Assembly (NCBI GenBank): GCA_948567375.1
Contig: OX419755.1
Span: 8,747,001-8,811,000, forward strand
Direction of reading: 5' to 3'
Origin: Lunularia cruciata
Lineage: Eukaryota > Streptophyta > Marchantiopsida > Lunulariales > Lunulariaceae
DNA length: 64,000 nt
Positions 45,059-56,051 of the stretch are shown piece after piece (within the stretch, counting starts at the first letter, position 1; each line of letters opens with the position of its first letter). The translations under genes were made by a program, and so were the position numbers. Under the pieces are notes generated by a model. It did no database searches. It was given only the letters and a program-made list of their open reading frames with translations, and was not told the DNA's origin.

Positions 45059-45709
45059 TGTAGATCACAAATCATATATTCTCATAGACTGAATTGCATC
45101 TATTGGATGGATGCGATTGTGTTCAAGAAGCTACTGAAGTTCAAGCAAAAAGAACTTCAATTGGAGATGGTGTCGAGAAAATTCTAGTGCCAAAAGCTGA
45201 TTGAAGGATCACCCATTGTGTGTACACATTGTTATCCATAGCTACCTTGGACATGGATGCCAATCAAGACCCAGCTATCTCATGTTGGAATGTCTAGATT
45301 GAATGGACGTGCAAGTGAAGTTCATCTAGAATATATTACTGCCTAGCAGCCTCTCATAGTCTCCAATTTATGCAAGTTTTGCTTGTCCACAAGGCTGTCC
45401 TCTTTATCGCTTGGATGTAGTGCATGATTGGTATTTGACAGGAAGTAATTATTAGCTCCTTAAATGTGCATTACCAGAGCAAATGATTGGGTCCCATATT
45501 GGTACTCAAGCCTGATATATGTAAGAACTTCAAAGTGCTACTGAACTATTTGATCACCATATTCTCATATCTCAAGAATTTCAAATTCAACTCACCTAAA
45601 ACTCTAAATTGCATTTTTATCACACTTGATGCCTTAAATTTCACATAAAGATAAGACAAAAATATTAAACTATTGAATGCATACAACCACATTCAAAGAT
45701 TGGTAACTT
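45059..45709. other. spacer between copia F and copia H
   Basis: No gene recognised. 45435-45709 aligns with 63095-63345 downstream of GLP3, which shows it is part of the duplicated GLP unit. Confidence 0.6.
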
Positions 45710-45714
45710 CTTTA

Positions 45715-46206
45715 TGATGAGAACCTTTCTTCCTAGTCTTTGAAGTAAATGGTCTATCCTTAGTCATTCTGACTTTTGATGTATCAGACATCCTCGCCCT
45801 CAACTTTCACAATCTCACCAGAGTATATACTCCTAATTGCATACAATAATTCTCAACTCACTATGTCTTAGAGCCTTCAAAGGTAGTACACACCAGTTCA
45901 TTCACAGCACTAATAGCCTCCAATACTAAGATAGCATAGAACATTCCTAAGATGATGTTAGGCAATCTAGAGCTTCATGAAAGGCTATGGGTTGGTGCTG
46001 GGAATCACCCATGTAGAAGAACTTAACAAAACAAGAGCAAAATGCACTAGTATATACGCATAAGCAAACCCTAGGGGTTGCTTTGCTCAACCCTGATCAG
46101 GGTTGCATCCCACTTTACCCTAAATATCTAATAGAGCTTCTAGAGGAATGTAACAAAGCCTTAAAAGTATAGAAGTCACTAACCTAGAGATTAACTAAAT
46201 CTAACA
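45715..46206 (-). repeat. 3' LTR of copia H (492 bp)
   Basis: On the minus strand TGTTAGATTTAG...TTCTCATCA. Matches 54899-55389. It includes an ATG at the position where the gag frame starts in the 5' LTR. Confidence 0.92.
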
Positions 46207-46221
46207 CTCCCACTTAATGAG
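46207..46221 (-). promoter_or_regulatory. polypurine tract of copia H
   Basis: On the minus strand CTCATTAAGTGGGAG abuts the 3' LTR, the usual copia form. Confidence 0.8.
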
Positions 46222-46377
46222 AGTTTCGGACAATTCCCATTTCTACTACACATTTTATATGTGTTTATCTTTAGGTAGTGCCTTTGTAAACACATGTGTT
46301 ATCATCTCTTGTGTAGGACAATAAACTAACTTCACAACTTTCTCCTTTTCTTTGTCATGCCATTTGTAGTGTTGCAT
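46218..46377 (-). pseudogene. copia H RNase H tail
   Basis: Minus-strand text VKLVYCPTQEMITHVFTKAL is the C-terminal RNase H signature. It joins in frame with the main RNase H part at 46905 when the insertion 46378-46899 is ignored. Confidence 0.82.
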
Positions 46378-46899
46378 CTAGATTGCTCTGACGTTGGAGT
46401 TGTAGTGATGGTAGTTAGAGGTATTTTAGTAGTTACTTGTAGACTACTTGCTGATGGTCAGATTTCATGTTTGGAGTACTGACTTCATGGTGGGGCCCAC
46501 CGTCACTTTGCACCATTTGCACCGTTGGGTGTGTCGTCAATGGGATTGTTAGAGTTTTAGACCTAGCTCAAGTCCAAGGGTATACTTTTGAAGTGCAGCT
46601 CCAAAGAGCTTACTTCTCTAATGTTGAGCCTTCGAGTTCCTAGCTATGTTGGATAAAGGCCGATGAGTGTCACATAGATTCTCTTAGCTAGAGTGGGTGT
46701 GGCTTGATTATAATCAGTGCCCAATTGTTGGTAGTTTATAGAGTGATAAATCAAGTACTAATTTGAGTTGACTTGATTCAAGTAGTGTAAACAAATTGAT
46801 TATTGTGGCACTTTAGAGTCTATGTATGACTTATATGTGAGTTATGTGTCTATAGTATAGGATGTAGACAACGATGTAAGTTGTGTAGCGATGTATATA
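46378..46899. mobile_element. 522-bp insertion in copia H RNase H
   Basis: Flanked by TGCAT at 46373-46377 and 46900-46904. Removing it and one TGCAT restores the RNase H frame. Ends are CTAGATTG and TGTATATA, with no TG/CA, terminal inverted repeat or poly-A tail seen. It contains GTGGGGCCCAC, a near-palindrome, near 46493. Class unknown. Confidence 0.65.
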
Positions 46900-48260
46900 T
46901 GCATGACATCTTTCTCCTCTACAAACCTTCTTCTAATCTCAATATGCTTAGTCCTTGGGTGATGTGATGGTTTTTTGTTGAGTGCTATACTTCCTATATT
47001 GTCATAGTACAATGTAGTAGGACCTTCTTGCTCAAAACCTAGCTCCTTAAGAAAGCCTTCTGTTCCAGATGACTTCTTGAGTAGCATTTGAGGCAGCCAT
47101 AATTTTCCTCAGTAGTCTACATTGTGATAGATATTTGTTGTTTACTATGCTAGCTGATCGCTCCACCATTAAGCATGATTACATATCCACTAGTTGATCT
47201 GTTGTTATCTTTATCATCTCCCTAACTAGCATCGGTATATGCTTCAAGAGTAGAAGCAAGTATGTTCCCTTGCCTTTTGTACTCCAAGAATACATCTTGA
47301 GTACCCTTTAAGTACCTGAATACTCTCTTTATACCTTTCCAATGTACTTGTGTGGGGTTGCTAGTATATCAAGCTGGTGTTCCCACTGCATAGAATATAT
47401 CTGGTCTTGTTTAAACCATGATAAACATTAGAGAACCAAGAAGACTTTGCTACAACACTTTTTCATAAAGATTCACCTCCCCATCTATGATTCTGCTTTG
47501 CTTCCATCCCGGATCAAGAGGTGTAGAGACAGGATTTGCCTTTGTCATCTGATACTTAGCTAGTATGGATCTCACATACTATGGTTGGCTGATCCGGATC
47601 CATCCTACTTCTCTATCTCTGCTCACTTTGATTCCAAAACAAGTTTTACAAGACCAAGGATAGTCATCTAAAAAATAGAGCACAAGAAAATTATCATTCC
47701 TTTGATAGATTCATTGTTCCCCAACAGTAATAGATCATCTACATATACAACTATGTATACATCATCTCTAGTATACACACTCATGTCAAAATCTGCTCAT
47801 TTGAAATCTTACTCTCTCAAGTATGAGTCTAGTTTCTCATACCAGGCTCTAGGAGCTTGCTTAAGACCATATTAAGCCTTCTTAAGCAAGCACACTTTTC
47901 CTTTGCCTTCAGTATATCCATTTGGAACATCCATGTAGATTGTCTCTCTCAAATCTCCATTGAGAAAGGCTATTTTCACATCTAACTGCTCCACCTCTCA
48001 ATCTCCCTCTGCTACAAGAGCGAGAAGCATACAAATAGATCCATACCTAGCAACTAGTGCAAAAGTTTTTGAATAATCTATTGATGCTTTTTGATTGAAG
48101 CCCTTTGCAATAAGTATTGCCTTGTACTTCAGGACCTCATTCTCAGCTCTATGTTTGACCCTAAAAACCCATTTACAGCCAATTGCTTTCCTACCTGGTG
48201 GTACATCAGCTAGTACCCATGTTTCATGAGTCTAAAGAGACTTCTTCTCTTCTGCTATAG
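46900..48260 (-). pseudogene. copia H reverse transcriptase and RNase H
   Basis: From high to low: THETWVLADVPPGRKAIGCK near 48170-48232; QLDVKIAFLNGDLRETIYMD near 47935-47990; ARAWYEKLDSYL near 47825; YIVVYVDDLLLLGN with an intact YVDD near 47715-47760; RYLKGTQDVFLE-like near 47285; and GPTTLYYDNIGSIALNKKPS near 46965-47020 of RNase H. Stops are scattered. At 48261 the sequence passes into the truncated LTR of gypsy A2. Confidence 0.85.
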
Positions 48261-48261
48261 C

Positions 48262-48857
48262 CAACTCCTCCAAGGCTAACAAACCAAGACTCAAGGTATT
48301 GTTCACTAGAGAACTCAATGAGAGAGATAGTTGCAAATGAAAGGATGATGAGTACCTCCTCACCCCTAGTTTGTATACTTGTGAAATGGTTATGCACCAA
48401 AGTTACCAATTACTAGAGTATCTCAAGTGACTAGGCTAAAAGTCAAGTAAATTCAAGAAGTATAAAGGAATATCCATCCACATGGGCATATTCCACTAAG
48501 CATGTGATCTTATCTTGACTCAACCACTAGGTCAAAGATTCTTTCACATGGGCTATCCTTGGATTATAGAAGAATCCAAAACAAAAAGGATTGTGGACCC
48601 AAGAATTCTCAATTTTTTCTTTAAAGCCAAACACCTAGGAATAATACCAAGTCAAGAAATTAGAATCCAAAATAGTGGTGCTCATATTTTCCACTTCCTC
48701 TAAAGTAAGGTCCCCACTATCTTAGCTATAACTAACTTTAGCTAATCATGACTAATGTAGAACTATCATTTATCTCTATATAAATAATATCTCTTGAGTA
48801 TTTATAATACCAAGCTAAATATCATAATACTCCACACATGCACAAATGGGTGTTACA
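48262..48857 (-). repeat. 3' LTR of gypsy A2, truncated
   Basis: Starts TGTAACACCCATTTGTG on the minus strand and matches 6656-7254. The last ~95 bases of the LTR seen at 6563-6655 are missing. Confidence 0.85.
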
Positions 48858-48868
48858 TTTACCCCTAG
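48858..48868 (-). promoter_or_regulatory. polypurine tract of gypsy A2
   Basis: CTAGGGGTAAA on the minus strand directly before the LTR start. Confidence 0.6.
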
Positions 48869-48899
48869 ACTAAGTTTTCACTTTGTCCTCAAAGTGAAG

Positions 48900-50000
48900 T
48901 CTCTCTACCTTCTATGATACATCTTCAACTTATCATGGTTAATCCTATCAAAGTGTCTTCTCACAACTCCTTGAGATCATAGGTGTAATTGAAAGGTCCA
49001 AAGTACTAAGGAAAAACTTCTTTTGCACTCTCTTGAATCAAATGGAATCAAACAACATTACCCAATCATCTTCTTTGGAAGGCTCCACCTTCTTCTTGCC
49101 TTGTCTCTTGCCATAGCTCTCCTTTTGTTTCCTTTAGGCTTGCTACACTTGAACCATAGCAATTGCTCTTGTCTTATCCAATTCCATAAGTTGATCCTTC
49201 CTTGACTTCTAGGCATCACCTCCTTGTGCTTTCTTCAATCTCCTATGAATGCTTTGGAAGGTAGGAAGATCAAAGTGAAGAGTTAAGGTAGACTCAATAC
49301 CATACCAATTGAAATGGAGAATATCTAGTGGAAGTCTTCATGGTTTTCCTATACTTCCACAAAATTGTATGAATCCTCTTATCCTAATGATGTTCAGCCC
49401 TCTCCATTTTTGCATCTTTTGTCAACATAATGCACAAGATCTGATTGGTTCTCTCTGACAAACCATTGGAATTTGGCTTATAGGATGTAGTTACTCTATT
49501 TATGATAGAGAAATGTCATAGCATGGCTGTAGTGATGCTTTGTATAAACTCTCCTCCTCTATTAGAAACTAACTCCAAGGGGCATTTAAACCTAATGATA
49601 ATGAGTTCATAAGGAAATCTACCCACTTCATCTTCATTCTTGTCCTTCAATGGTCTAACCTCAATCCACTTGGTAAGGTAATTATTAACTACCACAATGT
49701 ATCAATTGTTCCTTGGGGCTTTATTGAGAGGATCTACAAAATCAACTACCCACTTCTCAAAAGGTCTTAGCAATGGAATAGATCTAAGTGGTGGAGTGGA
49801 CGTAGATTTTCTAGCAAAAGCTTGACAAACATGACAAGTTTTACAATAATCAAAACAATCCTTGAAAATCCCTCTCCGATGGTGACTTACATCTAGAATC
49901 TTGAAAGCAATCATCTTTCTTGCAAAGTGTCCTCCACACAATAAACCTTCATGAAACTCCTTTATGAGTATCATAGACTCTTCCTTACCCACTACTCTTT
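48900..50000 (-). pseudogene. gypsy A2 integrase
   Basis: The zinc-binding part (HHRRGIFKDCFDYCKTCHVC) lies near 49830-49890, inside a long open frame at 49702-50787. The core continues with KWVVDFVDPL near 49735, WIEVRPLKDKNEDEV near 49640, and a segment reading SNRGGEF near 49545-49565 in which the second catalytic Asp is Asn. NSNGLSERTNQIL near 49440-49480 follows. Frames break after 49700. The Asp change would abolish strand transfer. Confidence 0.8.
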
Positions 50001-50787
50001 GAAGTAGACCATCTGCTCCTTGGTGAAAAAATAATATCCTCCACCATTGTGTAAGGTTTAGATCTTGTTGCAAGGGCCTTCCTCTCCCAGCATGCATCCC
50101 TTTTGGATAGTTACCTCTGGTCACAAAATCCACAATCTCCTTGTACTCCATTGTAACCTCTTGAGTGATTGAGATTTTCATGAGCTCCTCATCCAAGAAG
50201 AAATCATCCACTGGCTCATCTCCATCATGATCATAGGCCTTACATAACAATTCAGCATTTGCATGTTTCTTTTTTGGCCTATCCTCAATGGTGTAGTCAT
50301 ACTCATACAAGAGTATCATCCATCTTGCTAGTCTCCCTTCCACATTAGGCTTGTTGAAGATGTACTTCAAAGCCTTGTGATTTGTGACAATGGTGGTTTT
50401 CCCTCCAATCAAGTAGTGTCTAAACTTCTTGAGACCAAAGATCACTGCCAACCTTTCTCTCTCCATAATAGAGTAGTTCTTTTTTACTAAAACCATATGC
50501 CTACTAGCATAAGCTATTGGATGATCATGCACATCTTGGTCTAATTGAGTAAGAGTGCATCCTATAATTGCATTAGAAGCATCATTATAGAAGATGAAAG
50601 GCTTACTCCAATCAGGTTTAGCAAGAATTGGAGCTACAACAAGGGATTGCTTGAACTCCTCAAAAGCTTTGAGAGTCTCCTTGTCTTCCAAAATCACCAT
50701 GTAATCTACACCTTTCTTCATGTAGATAGTCAATGCATAAACCTTGTTGGAAAATGAGAAGATGAACCTCCTAGAGTACCCAACCAT
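50000..50787 (-). pseudogene. gypsy A2 RNase H
   Basis: Open frame upstream of integrase with FIFYNDASNAIIGCTLTQLD near 50550-50610, YASRHMVLVKKNYSIMERER near 50450-50510, and LKKFRHYLIGGKTTIVTNHK near 50370-50430, the Ty3-type RNase H pattern. Well preserved for about 260 codons. Confidence 0.82.
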
Positions 50788-50799
50788 CCCTAAAAATTA

Positions 50800-51720
50800 T
50801 CATAACTTTGTCAAGCTTGAAGGGAATGGAAGGTCTGAGACTTTCATTACCTTCTCAAGATCAACTACTATTCCATCCTTGGAGACTATTCCATCCTTGG
50901 AGACGATGTGCCCCAAAAGTAGACCTTCTTCACATCCAAAAATTAATTTCTCTAGGTTGAGTGATGCATTTGCCTCATCCAAGTCTTGCAAGACCTTGAT
51001 TAGGTGCTCAAAGTGCTCCTCCTTGCTCCCATAGACACAAAAGTCATCAATGAAGTCACTCACAAATTTCCCAATGAATGATTCAAATACCTTGTTTATG
51101 AACCATTGGAATATGGATGGAGCATTGCAAAGCCCAAAAGACATGACCTTGAAAGCGTAAATTCTCCAAGGTGTGGTGAACGTGGTGAGTTGTTGATGCT
51201 CTGGTGCAATCTTGATTTGGTTATATCCACTATAACCATCTCCAAAACTATACTTCTCATGACCTAAGATCTCATCCAAGATCTCATCAATGAATGATAA
51301 TGGGTAGTAGTCTTTCTTGGTAATAGCATTGAGTTTTTTGTAATCCACACATACGTGAAGCTTGCCATTCTTTTTCTTCACAATCACAATTAGAGACCCA
51401 TTCTGAATTCTCCACCTCAAAGATAAATCCAGTCTCCTTGAGCTTATCAATCTCCTCTTTCACAACCAAAGATATTGGTGGGCTAATGCGACATTACTTT
51501 TGGCAAACTGGTCTTGCATGTGACTCCACTTTATCTTGTGCTCCTCCAAGGTGACTTCCTTCAGATCCTTGTAACTAAAAGCAAACATGCGGATGAACTT
51601 GCAGAAAATATTCTCAAATCTCACCTTCTCCTCCTTGGTAACATTTGGACCATACTTGAGAATAGATAACCTACTCTCTGTCTCCTCAAGTGTCAATAGT
51701 GATTTATCTAGGTCCTTCAA
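50800..51720 (-). pseudogene. gypsy A2 reverse transcriptase
   Basis: Same domain as 1-1260: KKKNGKLHVCVDYKKLN near 51330-51385, GYSGYNQIKIAPEHQQ near 51200-51250, and FIDDF near 51035-51050. The frame breaks near 51390 (loss of SP in WVSPIFIV) and near 50800. A 20-base near-duplication 'actattccatccttggagac' occurs twice at 50866-50905. Confidence 0.87.
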
Positions 51721-53149
51721 AACCAGGTGAAAAATCCTTAGTAATCAAAGGATACACATCAAAATCAGATTCAGATTCATCCTTCTCCATGGAAATCTCC
51801 TCCTTTGTGCTTGTATCCACACCTGAAGTTCCTTCTTCAGAATTTGAATGTGAAGTGTTGGTGGTGTTAATCACAAGAATTTTGACTCTATGGTTTGATG
51901 TCTCAATCCTCAAGAACCCTTTGTGTCATCAATCAATTGTGTGTGTGCTCTCAACCATGGCCTCCTAAGAAGTAAGTCATAGCTTGAATCCTTCAAAACT
52001 TGGAAAGTCATGAGATTTTGGATTCCCATAACTAAAACTACCACCTTATACATCACTCCTACTGGTCAAACTTGTTGCTTGTTTGCCATACTCACCATAG
52101 ATGTTGGAGGTCTAGAGGGTATCATACACAACTTCTTCATCAACCTTTCTCACGTGGCATTCATTGTTGATCCTCCATCAACCAATGCATCCTTGATGTT
52201 GTAACCATTCACTCTCACGTCAATCTTGGAAGCATACTCACAAGCCTCCCATGGTGCTGGTTTGGCATCCACCACCCCTATTGATACTTGAAATTTTGCC
52301 TTCTTCTTCCTCTTGCTCTTTGTAGAACTCAAACCACCTTTAAACTCATTTCTCAAGGTAGGGTTCAAAGCAATCAATTGGCCCAGTGTGATGTTAGCCT
52401 TGTGACTACCAACATCCTCCAACACATTGTAGTTCTATTGTTGCTTGGAGATCAAGAAGTCTTCTATCTTCAACTTCTTTCTTGGAGTCTTTGTTGTTGA
52501 TAGCATTAAGGTGCGAGTGTTCCTAGTAGATATGGGAGTATCCTTGCTAAGGGTAAATCCTTGAGAAGAGTGCATATCCTTTGCAAAACAAACAATTTTT
52601 TTCTCTTGTGCCAAAAGCTTCAAATTAAGACCCTTGGAGTTTGAGCACTCTCCCTTCTCATACTTACCTTCAACCACATCTATAGATGTTATCTCCTTAT
52701 CTTTGTTTGGATTAGGAGCCACTTGGATTTCATTACCTTCTCTTTCCCTCTATTGGTTCCCTCATAACCTCTTCCTCCATGGTAAGTGGAATTTGGGAAA
52801 TTCTTTTGGATATGGCCTCTTCCTCCACAACCAAAACAATTTCTCTCATTGAAATTGTTGGTTGTTGGCCTCTTCTATATGGATAACTTCTATAACTCCT
52901 AGGCCATCTACCCACATCATGATCCACCTCTCTCTTCTCCCATAGTTGCATCACATTGATCTTGAGATTTGCAAGTTGTTTTGTGATGGTTTGAAGTGGA
53001 TCTTTTGGTGGAGGTGCAAGAATTAGAGTAACTACTACTTGTGGTGCAACCCTTGCAACCAAAGTATCAGAAGTTCCACCATACTTGTAGCCTTGAGGAG
53101 GATGCACAACCTCCTTCACCACCAAATCACTCTCATCTCCTTCTAAACT
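51721..53149 (-). pseudogene. gypsy A2 zinc knuckle and protease
   Basis: Same region as 1397-2593, in several frames. 52150-52425 holds KDALVDGGSTMNAT, with the same D-G-G at the protease site as copy A. The knuckle is near 52800-52850. 51704-51913 is the acidic linker to RT. Confidence 0.8.
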
Positions 53150-53701
53150 CTACTCCATATAAATTGCGATCTTGATATAAATTGCAATCTTGATAGCTTC
53201 AACCTTAGAATAAGATTTTTCATATCTCACCTTTTTTTAATTTGTGGTCTCAACCATCCCACTAAATTCTTGGTGAGCATGGTCCCCATGCCAATCATAG
53301 TAGTCTCCATATCATCCTCACCCTTCCTTAACACTATGCAAAATCTGGACTCTAACTTTTCCACTCTTTTCACATAGAGTCTCACTTTTTCTTCATCTCC
53401 TTGCTTGAGAAAGGTAACCTTACTCATCAATCTCTCATAACTCTTATCTAGAAGAAATCTCTTAATGACAACTGAAGTCAAACTCTCCCAAGACTCTTCT
53501 TGCCTATCTCTCCTCTCTCTCTCTCTTTTGGTATTTTGACTCATATCATATAAGTGTTGCATCCTCAAAGAAATATGGTAATAATGAGGCCCACTCATTC
53601 TTCCTCCTCTCATTGTTTCCTATGCAAGCTCTCTTGAATTCTCTCACAAAGGCCTCTATATCTTCTCCATCCTTGCTAAAGAAAACCAAAAGTTTCCTCA
53701 T
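53150..53701 (-). pseudogene. gypsy A2 gag (capsid)
   Basis: From the ATG at 53699-53701. Contains LDKSYERLMSKVTFLKQGDE and VEKLESRFCIVLRKGE. A one-base deletion near 53232-53238 shifts the frame before the shared UAG at 53150-53152. An 18-bp tandem duplication lies at 53159-53194. Confidence 0.82.
53159..53194. repeat. 18-bp tandem duplication in A2 gag
   Basis: ATAAATTGCGATCTTGAT is followed at once by the same 18 bases with one change. Copy A has a single unit. Confidence 0.9.
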
Positions 53702-54154
53702 CTTAACCCTTCACTATCTTTCTTTTCTCTCAATTTTTTCTCTTTTCTTTTCTCTCACTCTATAACTAATAGATTATATTCATGACTAATACCATTTGAG
53801 AGTAATCCACCCCTAGGGAACACAAAAGGTTCCAGTTTCTCCAAGATTTATGTAGCAACATCAAATCCTAGAGTGCATATTAATTGAACTCTTATAGATA
53901 GTTTATCCATACGATGAAAGATTATCTCCATCATTAACCTCAAGAACTAGCTAATCAAGGTGATAGTATTTTTGTAGTTGTATTAAGACTGTCTCCAAGA
54001 TCTTTCACCAAAGTCTCCAAAATACTTTTACTCCACTATACTCATGTCCTTTTGGAAGTCCTTTCACTCCACAAACCGCACATAACTCCTTGAGCTTAGA
54101 TCTTCTCCCTCCCAATCTTAGTGAAGAAGGTCCAACATGCAAACCCAGGTCAAG
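53702..54154 (-). other. gypsy A2 leader
   Basis: Purine-rich block then non-coding leader, matching 3128-3208 plus 5091-5253 of copy A. It is the empty site for the solo LTR found in A. Confidence 0.75.
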
Positions 54155-54403
54155 TTAGCCTCTCCTTTCCCTCAATCTTGTGCTCTCAAAATTCAATGGA
54201 CATGAACTTGCCTTATGTCCCTTCTCTCTATATAGAAAGCACTTAGACTCACCCTTTCCTCCAAGTGGTATAAGTTTTTGGATCCTCTCAACACTCTCCT
54301 CATATTCTATTCTAAACTCTTTTTTCCTCAAATCCATCTCTAAAATCATCTCAAAGCCTTGGGGAACCTTGCATAGCCTTAATTTCCACTCTTGGTGTTC
54401 CAT
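54155..54403 (-). pseudogene. gypsy A2 extra zinc-knuckle ORF
   Basis: Homologue of 5254-5709: EWKLRLCKVPQGFEMI is kept and the knuckle reads CFLYREKGHKASSC, with the second Cys changed to Tyr. The C-terminal half is lost to stops. 54404-54600 is leader. Confidence 0.7.
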
Positions 54404-54600
54404 GTTCCCAAGATTATTCTAAACACTCAAACATACTTTTTGTTGCTCTCACACTCCTCACGTATGAGATCTCTACTCTGTAGAATTGACCCATCCTCAC
54501 AATGTCACTCAAATCTCTCAAATGGTATATTACAATCCTTTGAAATTTTGTACACTTGATCACAACTCTAGGGCATCCTTCCTTGCAAAATTTTAGAGTA

Positions 54601-54975
54601 GAAATTCTTGAGTTTGTGCTAGATCTCCCAACTCCAAGCATAAGTGTCTACTAGGTCTCTGAATGGCTCTTGCATAGCCCTTAGCAAAACCCTCTTAGTA
54701 GTAGAGTGCTTGATTCTCTCCTCCTTGTTGGACTCAAGCTAATCTATATCATGAGCTTCCAATGCCAAGTCTAAACAATCATAACTGTCTAAGATACACT
54801 TCACATCCAAAGCCCAAGCTTTGTAGTTAATGTTTCCTAATTTCTCTAGCTCTTTGAGTTCTCCTATCAACCCTAGTGGTGATTGTGGGCCCATAACCTA
54901 ATGAGAATCTTCCTTCCTAGTCCTTGGAGTAGATGGTCTATCCTCAGTCATTCTGAATTCTAATGTATCAGACAT
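54601..54975 (-). pseudogene. copia H gag N-terminus, starting inside the LTR
   Basis: An ATG at 54973-54975, within the 5' LTR, opens 25 codons (SDTLEFRMTEDRPSTPRTR...). The frame then crosses the LTR end and the primer site and continues as GPQSPLGLIGELKELEKLGN and NYKAWALDVKCILDSYDCLD, a copia gag start (N-Y-x-x-W). A TAG at 54898-54900 sits where the 5' LTR ends TA in place of CA. The 3' LTR copy has CA and would give Gln. A further TAG lies near 54740. The remainder is cut by gypsy A2. Confidence 0.7.
54885..54898 (-). promoter_or_regulatory. half-tRNA primer-binding site of copia H
   Basis: The minus strand reads GGTTATGGGCCCAC directly after the LTR. It is the exact complement of the plant initiator tRNA-Met anticodon arm GUGGGCCCAUAACC, not of the tRNA 3' end. 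Drosophila copia uses the same internal region of the tRNA as primer. Confidence 0.88.
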
Positions 54976-55389
54976 CCTGGCACTCAACTTTCACAATCTC
55001 ACCAAAGTAGACACTCTTAATTGCACACAACAATACTCAACTCACTCTCTCTTAGACCCTTCAAAGGTAGTACACACTAGTTCACTCATGCAACACTAAT
55101 AGCCTCTAACACTAAGATAGCACAAAACATTCCTGAGATAATGTTAGGCAGCTCAAAGCTTCACAAAATGCTATGGGTTGGTGCTAGGAGTCACCCATGT
55201 AGAAGAACTTAACAAAACAAGAGCACAAGTACTCTTATATACATATAAGCAAACCCTAAGGGGTTTCTTTACTCAACCCTAATTACCTAAACTCACTTTA
55301 CCCTAAATATCTAGTAAAGTTTCTAGAGGAATATAACAAAGCCTTAAAAGTAGAGAAGTCACTAAACTAGAGATTAACTACATCTAACA
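54899..55389 (-). repeat. 5' LTR of copia H (491 bp)
   Basis: TGTTAGATGTAG...TTCTCATTA on the minus strand; the terminal CA has become TA. Pairs with 45715-46206. Confidence 0.92.
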
Positions 55390-55894
55390 CTCTATTACAT
55401 ATGTGTCGCATTTTAAGGTGTAAAGTAAACAGCCTACTCTACTTCGGCATTCAATGCATAAGCTTGCGCTTTTCACTTGCACAAGCTTCAAGGTCTCTAG
55501 CAGTCTAAGTCAGCAACGACCAGATTTAGTTGTCACTCTTCATAACTCTGATTTGAAGGATGGTACTGAATACTATCCTGCATTAGTCTTTCTTCAGTCA
55601 CTAACAAGGTGCAATCGCCTTCATTTATCTTCATATAATTATAAGATACTTCACTGACAAGGACTTAATTCTACCATATACACTGTTGGAAGCATATAGA
55701 TGGACCTTCTTGAGACATTGTCTTCTACAAGATTTCTATTGAGGAAAAAGATCATCATGGACTGAAACTTTTTAACTTCTTCCTTCCTTCTCAGGCTTAA
55801 GGATGTGTAAATTGTTGATCATGAAGACATTGCAGCCATCATGACCCGTGTGAACTCCAAGACTTTTCTGCACTTGAAGGACTCGCAAAGATCG
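55390..55894. other. spacer between copia H and copia G
   Basis: 55395-55660 aligns with 63345-63590 downstream of GLP3 and continues the spacer interrupted at 45709. No gene found. Confidence 0.6.
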
Positions 55895-56039
55895 TGTTAG
55901 CAGTTTCACTATCTCTTGTCTTGCTATCCCGGCAGCGGCCCACCTCTCACTCTCCTGATAGGTGGGTTCAGATTTTAGAATATAAAGAACATCCGTGGGT
56001 TCAGATCTCATCAATTTTCAGTCAGCACTCTTCCTAACA
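55895..56039 (+). repeat. 5' LTR of copia G (145 bp)
   Basis: TGTTAGCAGTTTCAC...CTTCCTAACA. Shares both ends with 60648-60905 but lacks ~110 bases of the middle. Confidence 0.85.
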
Positions 56040-56051
56040 TGGTAGTAGAGC
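56040..56051 (+). promoter_or_regulatory. primer-binding site of copia G (tRNA-iMet-like)
   Basis: TGGTAGTAGAGC directly after the LTR, 10 of 12 to TGGTATCAGAGC. Confidence 0.75.

Larger units (their letters stand above)
48262..54600 (-). mobile_element. gypsy A2, second copy of element A, nested in copia H
   Basis: Minus-strand copy with a truncated 3' LTR, integrase, RNase H, RT, protease/zinc knuckle, gag and the extra ORF. Copy A lacks the integrase half in this window. Both ends are damaged: the LTR lacks about its last 95 bases, and upstream of the extra ORF it joins copia H gag at about 54600. No clean target duplication remains. Confidence 0.88.
45715..55389 (-). mobile_element. copia retrotransposon H with half-tRNA primer site
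   Basis: Minus-strand copia element with LTRs at both ends (491 and 492 bp) and near-matching target duplications CTTTA (45710-45714) and CTCTA (55390-55394). The uninterrupted locus survives at about 63320-63350. Its interior holds gag, RT and RNase H, and gypsy A2 occupies 48262-54600. A further insertion splits RNase H. The primer site matches the anticodon arm of initiator tRNA-Met. Confidence 0.9.
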
